Part shown: piece after piece, positions 12,065 to 24,679 of the stretch
Position numbering within the stretch: the stretch's first letter is position 1
Layout: each line of letters starts with the position of its first letter
Assembly (NCBI GenBank): GCA_905250075.1
Contig: CAJNOP010000381.1
Coordinates: 75,254 to 139,253 of the forward strand
DNA from: Rotaria sp. Silwood1
Taxonomy: Eukaryota > Rotifera > Eurotatoria > Philodinida > Philodinidae
Direction of reading: 5' to 3'
Length of the DNA: 64,000 bases
Translations under genes and position numbers: made by a program
Notes under the pieces: generated by a model
Seen by the model: only the letters and a program-made list of their open reading frames with translations
Told to the model about the DNA's origin: nothing
The model's database searches: none

Positions 12065-12444
12065 GATGGAAGACCTACATGACTGCAGAAGATCAGATGC
12101 TTTGAAATTAATCATTTCGAAGTTACAGGCATTCTTAGTCGAAACTCTAAGTGATTTTTTCGGATAGCTTCTGTGCAAAGAATTTTTCCTGTTTTGTTTT
12201 TATTAGGAAACCATTTTTTCCACATTTAGACAATTGATTAAACAAAGCTCAGACAACATACTAGGAAAACGTATAATATACGATTTGATACAGCTGTATT
12301 TCCTTTTTCTAACGATGAAAATCGCAGCTCTCTATCTTGTTTCTATCAAAAGTTAATCAAAAAATTTCCGCTGAATAGGCATTAGTGTAGCTGTCATATA
12401 CGATAGAAAAACGAATCTAATCCAAATTTTATCATTATGATATT

Positions 12445-12577
12445 AGGTGAAATATGATCAAATAGCATAGAAAGAAAGAGCATTCTTTTCTCTATCAGAC
12501 TATATAGAGAAAAAGTTTCTTAAAGCTTACTATTCAATATTAAAATGCCGTGACCAGAACTTTTGGTATACCCTAAG
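12445..12577. mobile_element. Solo end of a mariner-type element
   Basis: About 130 bp is a diverged copy of the right end of the foldback at 19170-20082. It ends GAACTTTTGGTATACCCTAAG followed by TA, the same terminus type as the mariner at 36636-37838. No opposite end was found nearby. Confidence 0.65.
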
Positions 12578-15488
12578 TAAAATAGTAAATTACATAGTTA
12601 AATTTTTTTTGATCGAATATAATAAATTAGCAAGGAGACTTGATTTAATTCAAATTCAATGTCCGATGTAATTGCTGTGATGATGTTCAAACAATAGATT
12701 AAAACTTTTCCAACTGTTACACGATAATATTTTCACAAATAGTTACAAATTCCTTTTTCTTGCTCAACCAGAAAATATCAAACTTTGAAATAATGATAGA
12801 AAACTCAATGTTCGTATATGTTAAGGATCTCTTTCCAAAACTTAATATCCGAAACCACAATTTAGAAATTTAAAAAAAGAAAATTAAACACTGTCTTTAT
12901 ATGTTTAACACCTCCAATATCTCTGACATATTCAATATATTTTGTATCTATATGCCTCATTATATTGTACATATCAAAATATCACTATTATGGTATATTG
13001 GAGATATTGAAGATATAGAGATATAGATCTACAATACCCTCTATACTAGGACTTAACTGAGTTTCCGCGACAATCCATACAAGATATATAAAATTCTCTT
13101 TCTCAAATATAAAACAAATGATAATATTCATAATTTTTAGACGTTTGATGTTATTCGAAGATATACTTATTGTTTCATAAGGCTATCGAGAGAAAAGAGA
13201 GTTGAAATTTCACTCTATAAAACTTTTTATAAGTATGACAATTCATACTTCCAATTTCGCTTAATTTAAATTCACATAAGATTTCAATCATCAAAAAAAA
13301 ACTCCACTTTTTATGTAATATATTGATTTAGAGATAGTCAAAATACTTTTTATTTTTAAATGCTGAGAAAAAATGCTTTCTTACGTTTATATTTTCCACT
13401 AAAGACGCATTCAACTTTCAGACTTCAGACGATCTTGACCTTTATAACGTATTTAAAAAAATTAGCCCGTTCAAAAGTAAGAGAAACTTTGTTATTGTCT
13501 ACGATTCATGTATATATTTTCCTTTCATTAAAAGAGAAATTCTATTTACTTTGTTCGTCTTTTATGGTCACTTGTTTTTCAACATTAATCTTTGATGTAT
13601 GCACAGCCGTGATCATTGATGTCGATTCTTCGTTGTCACAATGTGACCACACACCACGACGCTGAAATAAAGGATTAGTTACCCGATCAGAAGCTACTTT
13701 AAGTGGATAAATACTTCAGCTTCCACTATGCATTTAATTAAAATCTAACAAAACTTTGTTTTTTGACTAAGTTTTAGGAGACTCCTTTGTAGAGCATAAC
13801 TATATATAACTGAGATATAACTTATGTGTTTATTCTCCACTTAACTTATAGTAAGATCATTCTTAAAATTATAATTATAATTCAGTTAAATTTTTCTTTA
13901 TTCTTTACTTAAATAAAAAGATCGACTCATTTTTTCTGTTAATTTTGAAGCTCTACTTAGCAATTTAATCCTTCGTTTCTATACGAATTCGACTAAGCAA
14001 TGAATGGATTACACCGAATCTACCCTCATCTCTACCTATACATCCTATACTGATAATACTGCGAATAAAATCAATACACCCTATAGTACATATATGAAGG
14101 TCGCTGTGATACAAACTCTATTAGAGTTCAAAAGAAGCATCTACTGTCAATTATTCAACTTATCAGCTATCCGATGTGACACCAGCCCATCACTCTTTTC
14201 GCCCTCACCCTTGTTGAAATGAATAATTGAATAGTTGAATTCAACTTTCGAGTTTGACATATATGACTGTTTAGGTTTGATGCAGGTCTATTGTGACACA
14301 TGAGTGAGCTTTCTGATATTATAATGTTCATAACGAAAAAAAAAAATGATAGAAACACTTCTAATACATCCATAGCATTTCATGAGTTCCAGAAATACTT
14401 TCTGGAACCTTCTATCAGATCTTCTTTGTTATATTTTACAGAGTTTTTATAAATGTTAGTAGAAATTTAAGATAATTTCCTAATATGTTCTGAAACTTAC
14501 TACATTGACTTTTCCGATATTTTTCTTTTTTTTTCGAATTTCTATTTTAAACTTAGGATTCTCGACACTCATGGGATGTGTTGTAATATTTGTTAGCTCT
14601 TATTATGACAGTTATTCACTTTCTCTAATATAATATTTCTCGAACGAAATTCATGAAGATTGCGTAACTGGGTGTACTTTTACGAACGGAAAAATTATAC
14701 AATATGAAAAAACTTCATGCACTAGAAACATGAGCAGTCATTTCATAGCGATTAACAATGGATGTTGATGAAAGATTACATTTGAGATATCATATCTTAA
14801 CAAGAGTTTAAGTGGATATCTTTAGGCATCCACTGAAGATACAGGATGACATGCTCTACCAGATAGTAACTTAACACTTGAATTAAAGTTCCGAGAAACG
14901 AATTTCAATATTGAGTAGTAGCAATTTTTTGTTATACTGAGTGGAAGCTTTTGATCTTATTATAGCTTAAAGGACTTCAAGAAGCTCAAATGGCCTTTAG
15001 TATATAGTAAATACACAACACTGTATAAGTACATAATAATTAAGGAATATAACTGGATCTTCATTTGAAAACACATTTTACTTTTATGGTCCTATTAATG
15101 ATATTCACCTGTTTTATGTACTCTTTTTGGTACCTACTGTTTAACAGATATTCGGTATTAAGCAGCATCCAGCATGCACTTAAATGCAGCATCATAGTAG
15201 CTTTAATGCTATCTACAAAATAGGTTCGAATCTCGAAAAATAATTTTATCGCCTGACTGTCCATTGTGGACTCCATTTCCCCATAGAATAGTCCATAAGG
15301 ACGTATGGATAACCAATAGGATAAGTCTTGATACAAAAGAACTGTTCCATGAGTACAGTTCTCATGAAAAGAACTCTTGAAAAATTTCAGCTTCTATAAA
15401 GAGCGCTGTTTGATCAGATGAGCTTCTATGAGTAGAGTTGCTGAAAAAGTTCAGTTGCTATTAAAAGAGCTGTTTGAACAGCTCCTGT

Positions 15489-15611
15489 GAGGGTGGATGT
15501 GGGTGTGGGTATGGGTGTGTGGTGTAGACAGCAATCTACTCTTCATCCACGCCCACCCACATCCACACCCACACGCACATCCACACCCACACCAAAACCC
15601 ACACCCCACCC
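15489..15611. repeat. Telomere-like hairpin, long C arm
   Basis: G arm (GGGTGGATGTGGGTGTGGGT...), spacer ending CTACTCTTCATC, then about 70 bp of CCCACA-type repeats. Confidence 0.8.
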
Positions 15612-17143
15612 AAAAACGAAATCATTTTGAACAAAAAAAAGGTAAAAAAACGAATTTTTTGAGATAGTAAGCATTTGTATTAATGAAACACCATAACAAA
15701 TTGAAAAAATTTTGATTTTCACGTCCGGAAAAGAGAATATCCTCAATAACCGAGATATTTTTGACTTCTTTCTATAATGTGAAGCATTAACTCAAGTCTA
15801 GATAATGATTTGAATAGGCAATGGAGTTTTGTATCCATTGTCTTAAAAGACTTTGTTGAAGCGAATTTGCCATATTTTCTACGAACTTTCCGTTAAAAGT
15901 TAAAGTCATTATAAAAACCGTCAAAAATTGAAACTTTTTATGAGAAGATCATAGAAAATGCGACGACTCCTCATTTTCTTTAAAATTTTATGCTCTTTAG
16001 GATAGTATTGTTAAAGAAATATCTCAAACGAAGTCTTCGAAAACCTGAAAACTACCGTGTCTGGTTTTTTTACAAACTTTACTATCATAGTTCATCAATG
16101 AAATTTTGGTATAAGATGCATTAGTTAGAAAACTTCTTTGATTATTTAATGTATTATCTGAATTTGAGCTATATGTTTTGTATTTTAGAGAGAAAAACAA
16201 AAGTACTTTAATTGTCAGACTTTTTTTGTACCATTTGATTTGATAAAATATAGGTGCAACTACAGTAGAAGAACGAAGGAACATTCTTGAATTCAGTGTT
16301 TCATCTAACAGAATGTTCTCCCACCTATCCTGAAGTATAGCGGCTCCAATTAGAGCGACAGTAATCAAGTCTTATCTTCTCAAAAATGTTGCACTTTCTG
16401 CAGAATTTCTTCAGTCTTCGTGCAAATGTCTGAATTTAGATCTTCTTGTGACAGATTCATATGAAGACACTGCGGTCAGACAAAAGATAAAATTTCAGTC
16501 TCTTCTATCCTCAAAAATAATTGAGAACCTTTTCTCGGATTCAGAGTCGATATTCGAAATTTGTTTGTATTATTCTAAGTTATTCTATTGTCGTACAAAT
16601 ATATCGATTATTCAAACGCTTACATTGTCATATTTATTTCCCTAGCAATAAGTAATCTTTTGTTATCTCTAGTTTTCAAATATTGAAAACTATTTAGAGT
16701 AATACTAATTCAATGAATGATTGAAAAAGAATTTCCAATCAATACAATAGTTGATAGAATAAAACGATATTTTATTATTTAATAAGTAATTCTTCACTAG
16801 TAATTACCATTAAATGATATTAATAATGATACACACTTATTTCTTCTTAATTCTCCAACAGATATGTTAATTGTTTTTTGAGAGAGCCTGTGGAACTGGA
16901 TCTGTCGGTATTCTCCTTCAACTACATCCACACTATTCACTATTGATATTTTACATAATGAATGTTATGCATGTCGAAATGATTCTGATTTATATGAAAT
17001 AACACTTACAAATGATTATGGACAAGATCAAATAAAGGAAACTAGTAAAATACTCAATAGATCAAATAAATCAAAGAATTGAATTGTAAATTATTGAATG
17101 TCGGTCAATGTGAATTAGTATGATCATCTGATGAAATTTGTCT

Positions 17144-17152
17144 AATAAGTAT
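17144..17152. repeat. 9-bp target site duplication, left copy
   Basis: AATAAGTAT immediately left of the GGAAGTGAC terminus; the identical 9-mer lies at 20442-20450. Confidence 0.8.
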
Positions 17153-17859
17153 GGAAGTGACTATGTACACATATGTGTACATAGCCAAGTGACTATGTAC
17201 ACACAAGTGTATATAGCTGACTGACTATATACACATATGTGTATATAGCCCTTTGGCTATGTACACACAGGTAGATATAACCAATATATTAGTAAATATG
17301 AAGTCATATTATACTATTATATGTTTTTGTTGATTTATATATATTAAATATTTAAGCTTTTTCATAATTTTAGTAATTCTTTATTACATACAAATAAAGT
17401 ATAAGTCAAATGAAGATCAACAACTCAACAGCATATCTAGTGCTTTCTCTCTTTGGTTTTAAACGAAACAATTAAATTTCATTATTTTCAGTACATTTAA
17501 CATAATGATCACGTAAAAGATATCTGATCATAAAACATTAAAGATGGAACATCTCTATCTCTAATGCTTTATCTGTTTAAACTGAATAATTCTTATAAAC
17601 TTCCTCATTTTTGGATCGTTATGAGTTAAATTTTTGATTTTTCATAAAAACAATTTTATTTAATTCCGTATAGCATTTTAAAACAAGTAACGCTCGTCTA
17701 TGGACTCGCTTAGCTCTTTCTCGTAGAAGAACTATTTTCTTATTATCAGCAAATTATTCATTTAGTATACATATGTTATTCATCTCTGGCTCACTCATAT
17801 CCCTGCTCTCTAAATCATTGAATCATTCCAATCGAGCCCGTAATCAAATCACTCGTTCT

Positions 17860-18332
17860 TGATTACTTTTGATGAAGCTTTATACAATAAAATAATAACT
17901 ATTAATTAATTAATGAATAGCTAACTAATGGAAACGGATCACAGATTTAGACTCTTCATCGTTGATTACCTATGGTGAATTTTTATTTAAAATAATAATG
18001 ATTAATAATTAGTTAATAACTAATTATTAATTAATTAATTAAAGCTGATATCAGATTTGAATTCTTTACCTTCAATAACCCGCAGTGACGTTTTACGAAA
18101 AATAATAATAATTCATAATCAATTATTATTTAGCTAATAATTAATTAGTAATAAGTTAGCTAAAACTGAGCTCAGATTTGGATTCCCCTTCTTCGATAAA
18201 CTTTGGCCAAGTTTTATAGAAAACATTAATAATTAATGAATAGTTAATAATTAATTAATAATCAGTTAAAACTAGTCTTAGATTCGAACTCCTCATCCTC
18301 GATTATCCTTTGGTCAAGCTTTATGGAAAATA
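17860..18332. repeat. Tandem repeat, period about 100-120 bp, about 4 copies
   Basis: Each unit has an AGATTTG-like start near 17943, 18052, 18173 and 18276, a GATTA...CTTTGG...TTTTA block, and an AATAATTAATTAATTA tail. Copies are diverged. They lie inside the 3.3-kb TIR element as an internal satellite. Confidence 0.7.
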
Positions 18333-19169
18333 ATCCTTTTTGTCTTCACCTTCTTTTGGACCAATCACTGAAGTGCGGACATACAAGCAAGCCACAAACA
18401 ATTTATTCTCACAAGACTCTTCTCTACGAGAAAGAGAATAAATTCACAATATAATCGAGCCGATTCTTGGTTTGGTCTTGATTCATATTTTATGTCTTCG
18501 AACAGGACATCTATAATGACATACATACATTACATTTTGGTATTGAACATAGTTAAATAATTCTCTCGTTATTTTTTCATTATATTTCATTGAAGAACGT
18601 TTTATATTCATTGGTTGATAACAATTAATGCACCAATTTTTAAATTCTTTCTCAAAATGTGCGCAACTATCAAACTGCTTTTTAAAGAGAGAATAATTAT
18701 CTTGCTTTATTTTTCTGGTTGAAGAATTACGATAAGCACGAAACAATATACTTAGATTTAACTATAATAGCAACATATACCTTTCTGTAACAAACATTGA
18801 GAATGATTATGATAGACTTTTTAATAATATAAGAGGATTTATTTAGTACTATAAATGAGGCTATATGAAATCGGTCCATTTTATTATAACAATTGTCAAT
18901 TCATTTCATTTCATTTGAAAAACTATTAATTAGCTCGATAGAGAAAAAAGATCAAAGTAAAGATGAACCAATCTATCTTAATAAAGGTTATGTTCTCAGA
19001 TGTCAAGTTCTTTGACTTTTTCTATTTTTCAGTTTCCTATTTTTAAACCAATCAACTAAGAAAAGAAGATATAAAATTTTTCTTTATATAAGTGATCGAC
19101 AAAAAAATATGATATAATGAGGAGGAAAGATAAGCACTAACACTAGATGGTTATCAAGTATTCTATTTA

Positions 19170-20082
19170 CTTAGGGGTATCCAAAAGTAGTGGCAACGAC
19201 ATTTTACTACCACTTAGTAAGCTTGATAAAAGTTTCTTTTTACACAGGATGATAGAGAAAAAAATGCTCTTTCTTTCTATGCTATTTGATCATACTTCAC
19301 ATAATATAATGGTAATAAATTTCCAGTAAGATTCGTTTCGTTGTCATTCGTGCTCGTTATAAGTTTGCATTGCAGTTTTCAATTTTTTTATGTGTTCTAT
19401 TAAGAAGCAGAATATACTAAAAGATGCAGCGTGAAAAGCTCTACAATCTACATATGACTACGTATTTTATAGTTGCACTTTGTGTGTTTAGAATGGACAA
19501 CCTTTTAGCGATCAGGCGCCTATCATGGGGAAAAGATAACTTTTTTTTGATACATGACGAATTCATTTTTTGTTATGTCATCGTTCCATTACGAAAATGC
19601 TTTATTAGTAGAAAAGTAAAACACACACAAGATGCAGCGTGAAAAGCTGTACAATCTTCACAGTAAATTGCTTTCAAAAAGAGCACATTTCTATGCGATC
19701 AATTTTTGCAATGCTCAAAATCTGATCTCTCAAAGTTTTGTCCACTTTGAAAACAAAAAGTACAATTATGGAATAAGTGCTCGTATGTAAATTGTAAAGC
19801 TTTTCATGCTGCATCTTACGGTATGTTTCGATCATTGATGCAATGTATTAAGGGACGGAAAATTAACCTGTCCTACCCGTTATAAACCAGTATAACGATC
19901 ACGAATGATAACGAAACGAATCTTACTGGAAATTTATTACCATTATATTATGTGAAGTATGATCAAATAGCATAGAAAGAAAGAGCATTTTTTTCTCTAT
20001 CATCCTGTGTAAAAAGAAACTTTTATCAAGCTTACTAAGTGGTAGTAAAATGTCGTTGCCACTACTTTTGGATACCCCTAAG
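19170..20082. mobile_element. Young mariner-type foldback nested in the 3.3-kb element
   Basis: The termini CTTAGGGGTATCCAAAAGTA are inverted and flanked by TA (19168-19169, 20083-20084). Arms of about 195 bp are nearly identical, so insertion or homogenisation is recent. The 500-bp centre has no transposase but carries AAGATGCAGCGTGAAAAGCT at about 19422 and 19629 direct and about 19798 inverted. It is a non-autonomous element related to the mariner at 36636. Confidence 0.8.
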
Positions 20083-22929
20083 TAAAATAATGAAATTCAA
20101 CTGTTTCGTTTAAAACCAAAGAGAGAAAGCACCAGAAATGCTGCTGAATTATTGATCTTTATTTGACTTAATTTTTTTTTCTATATGATTTATACTCTAT
20201 TCGTATGTAATAAAGAATTAATAAAACTATGAAAAAACTTAGATAATTAATTTATATTAATCAACAAATACATGTAATATTATAATATGACTTCATATTT
20301 ACTAATATGTTGATTATATCTACCTGTGTGTACATAGCCAAACGGCTATATAGACACATGTGTATATAGTCAGTCAGCTATATACACTTGTGTGTACATA
20401 GCCGACGAGCTATGTACACATATGTGTACGTAGTCACTTCCAATAAGTATTGAAGAAAGAAAAAACGATTGTTAATACATTAATTCATGGTACTAAATAT
20501 CGTTTTCATGTTTGTGCAGAAAATAAATATTCTCGATCAGAACCATGTAGATGAGTTATTTTTATCTGCAAAATCCCTCAAAATATTTCTGAAAGGAAAG
20601 TGTTTGTATGTATCCCGTATGCAAAAATTGTATTCTTTGAAGTGTCTCTATGCACCTTTCATGATGAGAGTAGTTAATTTTTGTGTGTATTCTGAGTGAA
20701 CATAAAAATACGCAAACAACAGCTACAATTAGAACGTGTAAACACGTTTTGAGAAAGTGCTGTCTGATTGGAAAATTTTCTTCAACATCAGAAAACAATA
20801 TTCTAGTCTTTTTTTCAAAACTCGAGTTTTGATATGCAATTGAGCGTTTAAGCTTTGATTTAGCACATATAAATCTTGACTTAAGTTATATAGTCTTGAA
20901 AATTTCCGATGTCTTATACTCACATACAACAAAAATAAAACTTCAACATAATTTAACTTCTGGATCGTTCATCTACATTGGGGATGAGTATGGGCATTAC
21001 TTTTTGAGGTTCATGTGACTACCCACATTCAACAACTTCGAGTTCAAAATTTAGCTAGTCTTCGTGAAACATTGAATTCTACTAATGACTCTAGAATAGA
21101 AGAATCAATTACTGGTGAAAAAGCAAGATTTATTAAAGAACTTGAACCTATAACAGCTATTAATAGACCACGTGTTATATTAACTGCTCGTATTAAGCAT
21201 GACCTGACATCTGAATTTAAACGTTAAGTGTAGTAAAATATAAGAGTCATTTCTGAATAATAATTATAAAATTTTTGGTTGAAAAATGATCATTCGACTC
21301 TACAAGATATTTCATATGAAATCACTGGATAGTCTCAAATAGATATGATCACAAACCAGAAAATGATCGAGTACGTACTTAACAATCAAGTACATGTGCT
21401 ATTTTATCTATATCAAAAGTTGGTGTAAACGAAGGTAGAATTTATAAATTAATACTAAAAAGTATTGTTGATTCAACTGAAATATCAAATGATATTCATA
21501 TTCAAAGTGTTTCTCAACCAGTAAGAAATTTCAAAATTAATAATATACATGCAGAATCAGTTTATATTACATTAGAAGTACTATTAGATGATATTCACAA
21601 TATGTTTGATGTGAACGTCCATCAAGTTAAATGTTTAATTATGAATTTAATTGTTTAACAAAAGAATCCAAATATAAACAATAAGAGTATTAGTAGAAAG
21701 CAAGTAGGTCAATCTGAACCAACAGGAATAATTGTATTAAATAGTTCGCATAATATTGCAAACTAAAAGTTTATTTCATCTAAATAGATACTACCGAACT
21801 ATTATTATGAAATCTGATTACAAGTGAAATCTTATATCACATTTTTTACTCATAAAATTTAAATTTATATTCTTTGTTCAAGACTAGATTACAATAATCT
21901 TGAATATATACTTGTTTGTTATATTTGACAAATTATTTTTTATTTGCTCGATAGATGTTCTTTTTCATGGTATTATTTGAAAATGAATAAACCATCTGGT
22001 TTGTTTAATTTTTTTTTCTATTTAAAATCTATCATTAATACATAGATCAATCAATAAAGAAAGAGTTATCGAAAGATAAAGTCTTAACTCGTACGCAACG
22101 TGTTTGTTTTGATACAATCGTTTCCTAATCATTATGACCGTTGTCGACTAAAAATGAATAATGAAACTGTTGCAATTTCTAGTGAGAATACTAATATTTC
22201 AGCTATGTATTTGACGAAAAAGTAATATAATAAATTTCTTTTATATCATAGGAAAACAAGAATGTATATTATCTAATTCACTATGAAATACAAGTGAATG
22301 ACTTATAATCGAGGCTAAAAAAAATTTACATTTAGTATGAAAAGAAACTATGTTCAACATGATAGTTTGTTATTTGTTACAGAGAAAATATTCATAAATA
22401 ATATTGAAGAATACCAAAAGAATACATTTCAGATTCTTTAATTTTTAATTCCATGCAAATTACTATAAAAGTGAGTCATAAAAACTTTACTAAGAAATTT
22501 GAGAATGAGTTTTTATGCTGAATATTCACTATATTTAACTTTAAGAAAAAAACGTTTAGAAGTAAGCTATTTAATATTTTTATTCTAGAAGTATATATTT
22601 AATATTTTGTCAATGATTACTCATGTTATCCAACGTTGTTACATACCTTGTCTTATTCGACGATTACTTTCAATATTCAATACAAAATCACTTGAACTTC
22701 ACCACAGAATACCAATTACAATTGACATAATTAAGAAAGGATCTGTACCATTGAATTTTGTCCAATATGATATTATTGCACCTCATTATCATCTTGAAGT
22801 AAAAAATGTTCTATCACATTATTTCTTTATAGTTCATCTGTTGAACATAGTTTAAATATTCCTTATGAGATAATATCAGAAAATAATTTTTTGTACTTAA
22901 GATTTTTTTTTTGATGATATAATTGTAAA

Positions 22930-23506
22930 ATGAGAAATAAAACATTTCAAACAGATGTTATAGAGAAAGCTCAACCTCAACCACAAATTGATTGTCATCA
23001 AAAATTCTTGTGGGTGTGGGTGTGTAAGAAGAGTATACCCAAACCCACTCTCAAGCCACACCAAAGCAATTAATGATCGAACAACAAGTGACTATATTAA
23101 AATATCCTCTTACATCAAATCAATTACCACCAGCATTCACTCTTCTTGACCACATGATAGATAATATTGATAGAACACTTGCAAAGTCTAATAATATAAT
23201 TGAACAAATGCATCATCCATTTCTACATCTGATCAATAGGAGAAATTGGGTCAAATGAAACATGATATCATCCAACAAAGTATCATTACTGGTGATAAAA
23301 TAACACGGAATTTCTTACAAATTGTGTCCAATGAAATGGAATAATGTGCTTCGAACAAGACTAACCGTAATTCGACAGCGCAAAATCGGATCATAATAGT
23401 TAATGCCATTGAAAATCGTTGATTACATATGATAAAACGGGCCAAATATATCGTTAATCAAAAACTGGTCATGTATTTTACTGGTAATCAATTATTCGAA
23501 ATATAA
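22930..23506 (+). pseudogene. Decayed open frame, unknown product, with hairpin insertion
   Basis: Codons before 23009 (ending QPQPQIDCHQKF) and after 23062 (MIEQQVTILKYPLTSN..., to about 23258) have coding-like composition, as does the following stretch to 23506, which is broken by a frame change and in-frame TAA and TGA codons. A telomere-like hairpin sits between the first two parts. It may be the distal part of the Ig/Fn3 relic upstream, but no domain is recognisable. Confidence 0.35.
23009..23062. repeat. Telomere-like hairpin in a decayed open frame
   Basis: TTGTGGGTGTGGGTGTG, apex TAAGAAGAGTATA, then CCCAAACCCACTC...CCACACC. Coding-like sequence continues on both sides. Confidence 0.75.
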
Positions 23507-24679
23507 ATAAATATGAATTATTCTTTTTATTTGCAGAACCATTACCGTTTCACAATTATTTAATTTCATCTTTATTCAATATTCCTACTTTTGAATATAT
23601 CATATGAAATTTTGTCATCATTACACATTAATATTATTCAGAATATTCTAGTCTTTTGAAAATCAAACATATAAAATTCCTTTCTGATCTATTCTAGATA
23701 ATGCATATATCTTTCACGAATCACCAGTATAACAAAATTAGAACTATCATTTCTATTGCAATTTCAAGAAGTGTAATTTCATAAAAGAAGCGAGCATCAT
23801 TTCGTCGCCGCATAGTTCCAATGCTTTTCTCTTTCAAATCAAATACTTCACTGAAGAAAAAAAACAATGCTCACATACAAAATTCTTCAGCGTAACACTT
23901 TATCTCCAGATATCAACATCTGCTATATAATAGCATTCCTCCCATAAAAATACTTACATTTTCCATTTAATCTTATGCAATTATAAATACACGTACACAG
24001 ATCAGTAAACCTCTTATGCACTAATCTTTCGCTTTGAAATACAATTAATGCATGAAAACAGCGAAGAGTTTTTTCGATTTCTTTCCATTTTAGTCTGTTA
24101 ATTCTCATTTCTCTCAGCAGATGTCTTCTCTTCTATCATCTGATGATTGATCTTTTAATAACAAAGATCGAAATCCAAATTGTGGTAGTTGTCTTGAAAC
24201 TCACCCCTCACCCTCACTCTCATTCATAAATAATAAACATCTATTACAATCGATTTTTTTTGTTTAAATCAAGAATAGAATATTATCTTCTAACATCAAA
24301 TATTTGTAAAATAAATTGAAAGAAAAAGTCTTTTATTTGTTATAAAATTTCAATATTGATTAAATTGTATCAAACCAAAATTCAAGAGATAATACGACGA
24401 AGAAGATTTGCTGACAATCATATTCATTTATATTAATAAATAATTTTTATTTTATTAATTACTCTATTGATAGAAGAATATTTAGAAAACTGATTTATAC
24501 TTCAAAATCGAAGGAAAATAATAACCGATCTATATTTATTTACTATATGACATAGATTTTTTAAAAGTAACGTTATGTTTATTCTTATCAAATGCATTAT
24601 CATTAACATGACATGACAAAATATATTTGAGTATTAAAACAAGGTTGACTTTGCACAATTTAGTTAAAATAAAAACAAA

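Larger units (their letters stand above)
6045..16850. other. Long gene-poor stretch
   Basis: About 10.8 kb without a gene I can defend. Open frames up to 129 codons (such as 9568-9957 on plus) have no domain, no coding-like composition and no splice context. The identifiable contents are a repeated GGTAACGCACTCA motif (6419-6806), an N gap, a 415-bp foldback, several telomere-like hairpins and a mariner end fragment. The first few hundred bases are presumably the helicase promoter; no element in it is recognisable. Confidence 0.6.
17153..20441. mobile_element. 3.3-kb TIR element with 9-bp target duplication (Mutator-like?)
   Basis: The ends are inverted copies starting GGAAGTGACTA(T/C)GTACACA. 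Similarity continues for about 340 bp (17153-17490 against 20084-20441) and includes nested palindromes of CTATGTACACATATGTGTACATAG type. Identical AATAAGTAT 9-mers flank it. Long TIRs with a 9-bp duplication fit Mutator-like elements best. No transposase is visible inside, so it is non-autonomous. It contains tandem repeats (17860-18332) and a secondary insertion (19170-20082). It interrupts an Ig/Fn3 gene relic. Confidence 0.75.
16858..21780 (+). pseudogene. Decayed titin/twitchin-like (Ig/Fn3) gene, split by a transposon
   Basis: Coding remnants lie on both sides of the element at 17153-20441. Before it, codons from about 16945 to 17082 read like the end of an I-set Ig domain (LYEITLTNDYGQDQ). 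After it, 20468-20557 reads like the end of an Fn3 domain (HGTKYRFHVCAENKYSRSEP). From 21099 to 21226 the frame resembles the start of another Ig domain (RFIKELEPITAINRPRV), then stops at TAA. A further open stretch around 21420-21650 reads as domain-like sequence. Stops and frame changes separate all parts, so this is a relic. Ig-Fn3 alternation is typical of giant muscle proteins; assignment to titin, twitchin or another member is inference. Confidence 0.55.
21781..24679. other. AT-rich stretch with decayed coding remnants
   Basis: No intact gene. The open piece at 22607-22855 and the piece around 22930-23520 look like remnants of coding sequence, the latter entered separately. A telomere-like hairpin sits at 23009-23062. 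From 23520 to 24679 I see nothing beyond AT-rich sequence and the presumed cathepsin promoter. Confidence 0.5.

Noticed and set aside
13360..13665. 101-codon open frame on plus
   Set aside because: Composition is not protein-like and no family fits.
23073..23520. Reassigned stop codons to explain in-frame TAA/TGA
   Set aside because: Intact genes in the window use standard stops; decay is the simpler explanation.
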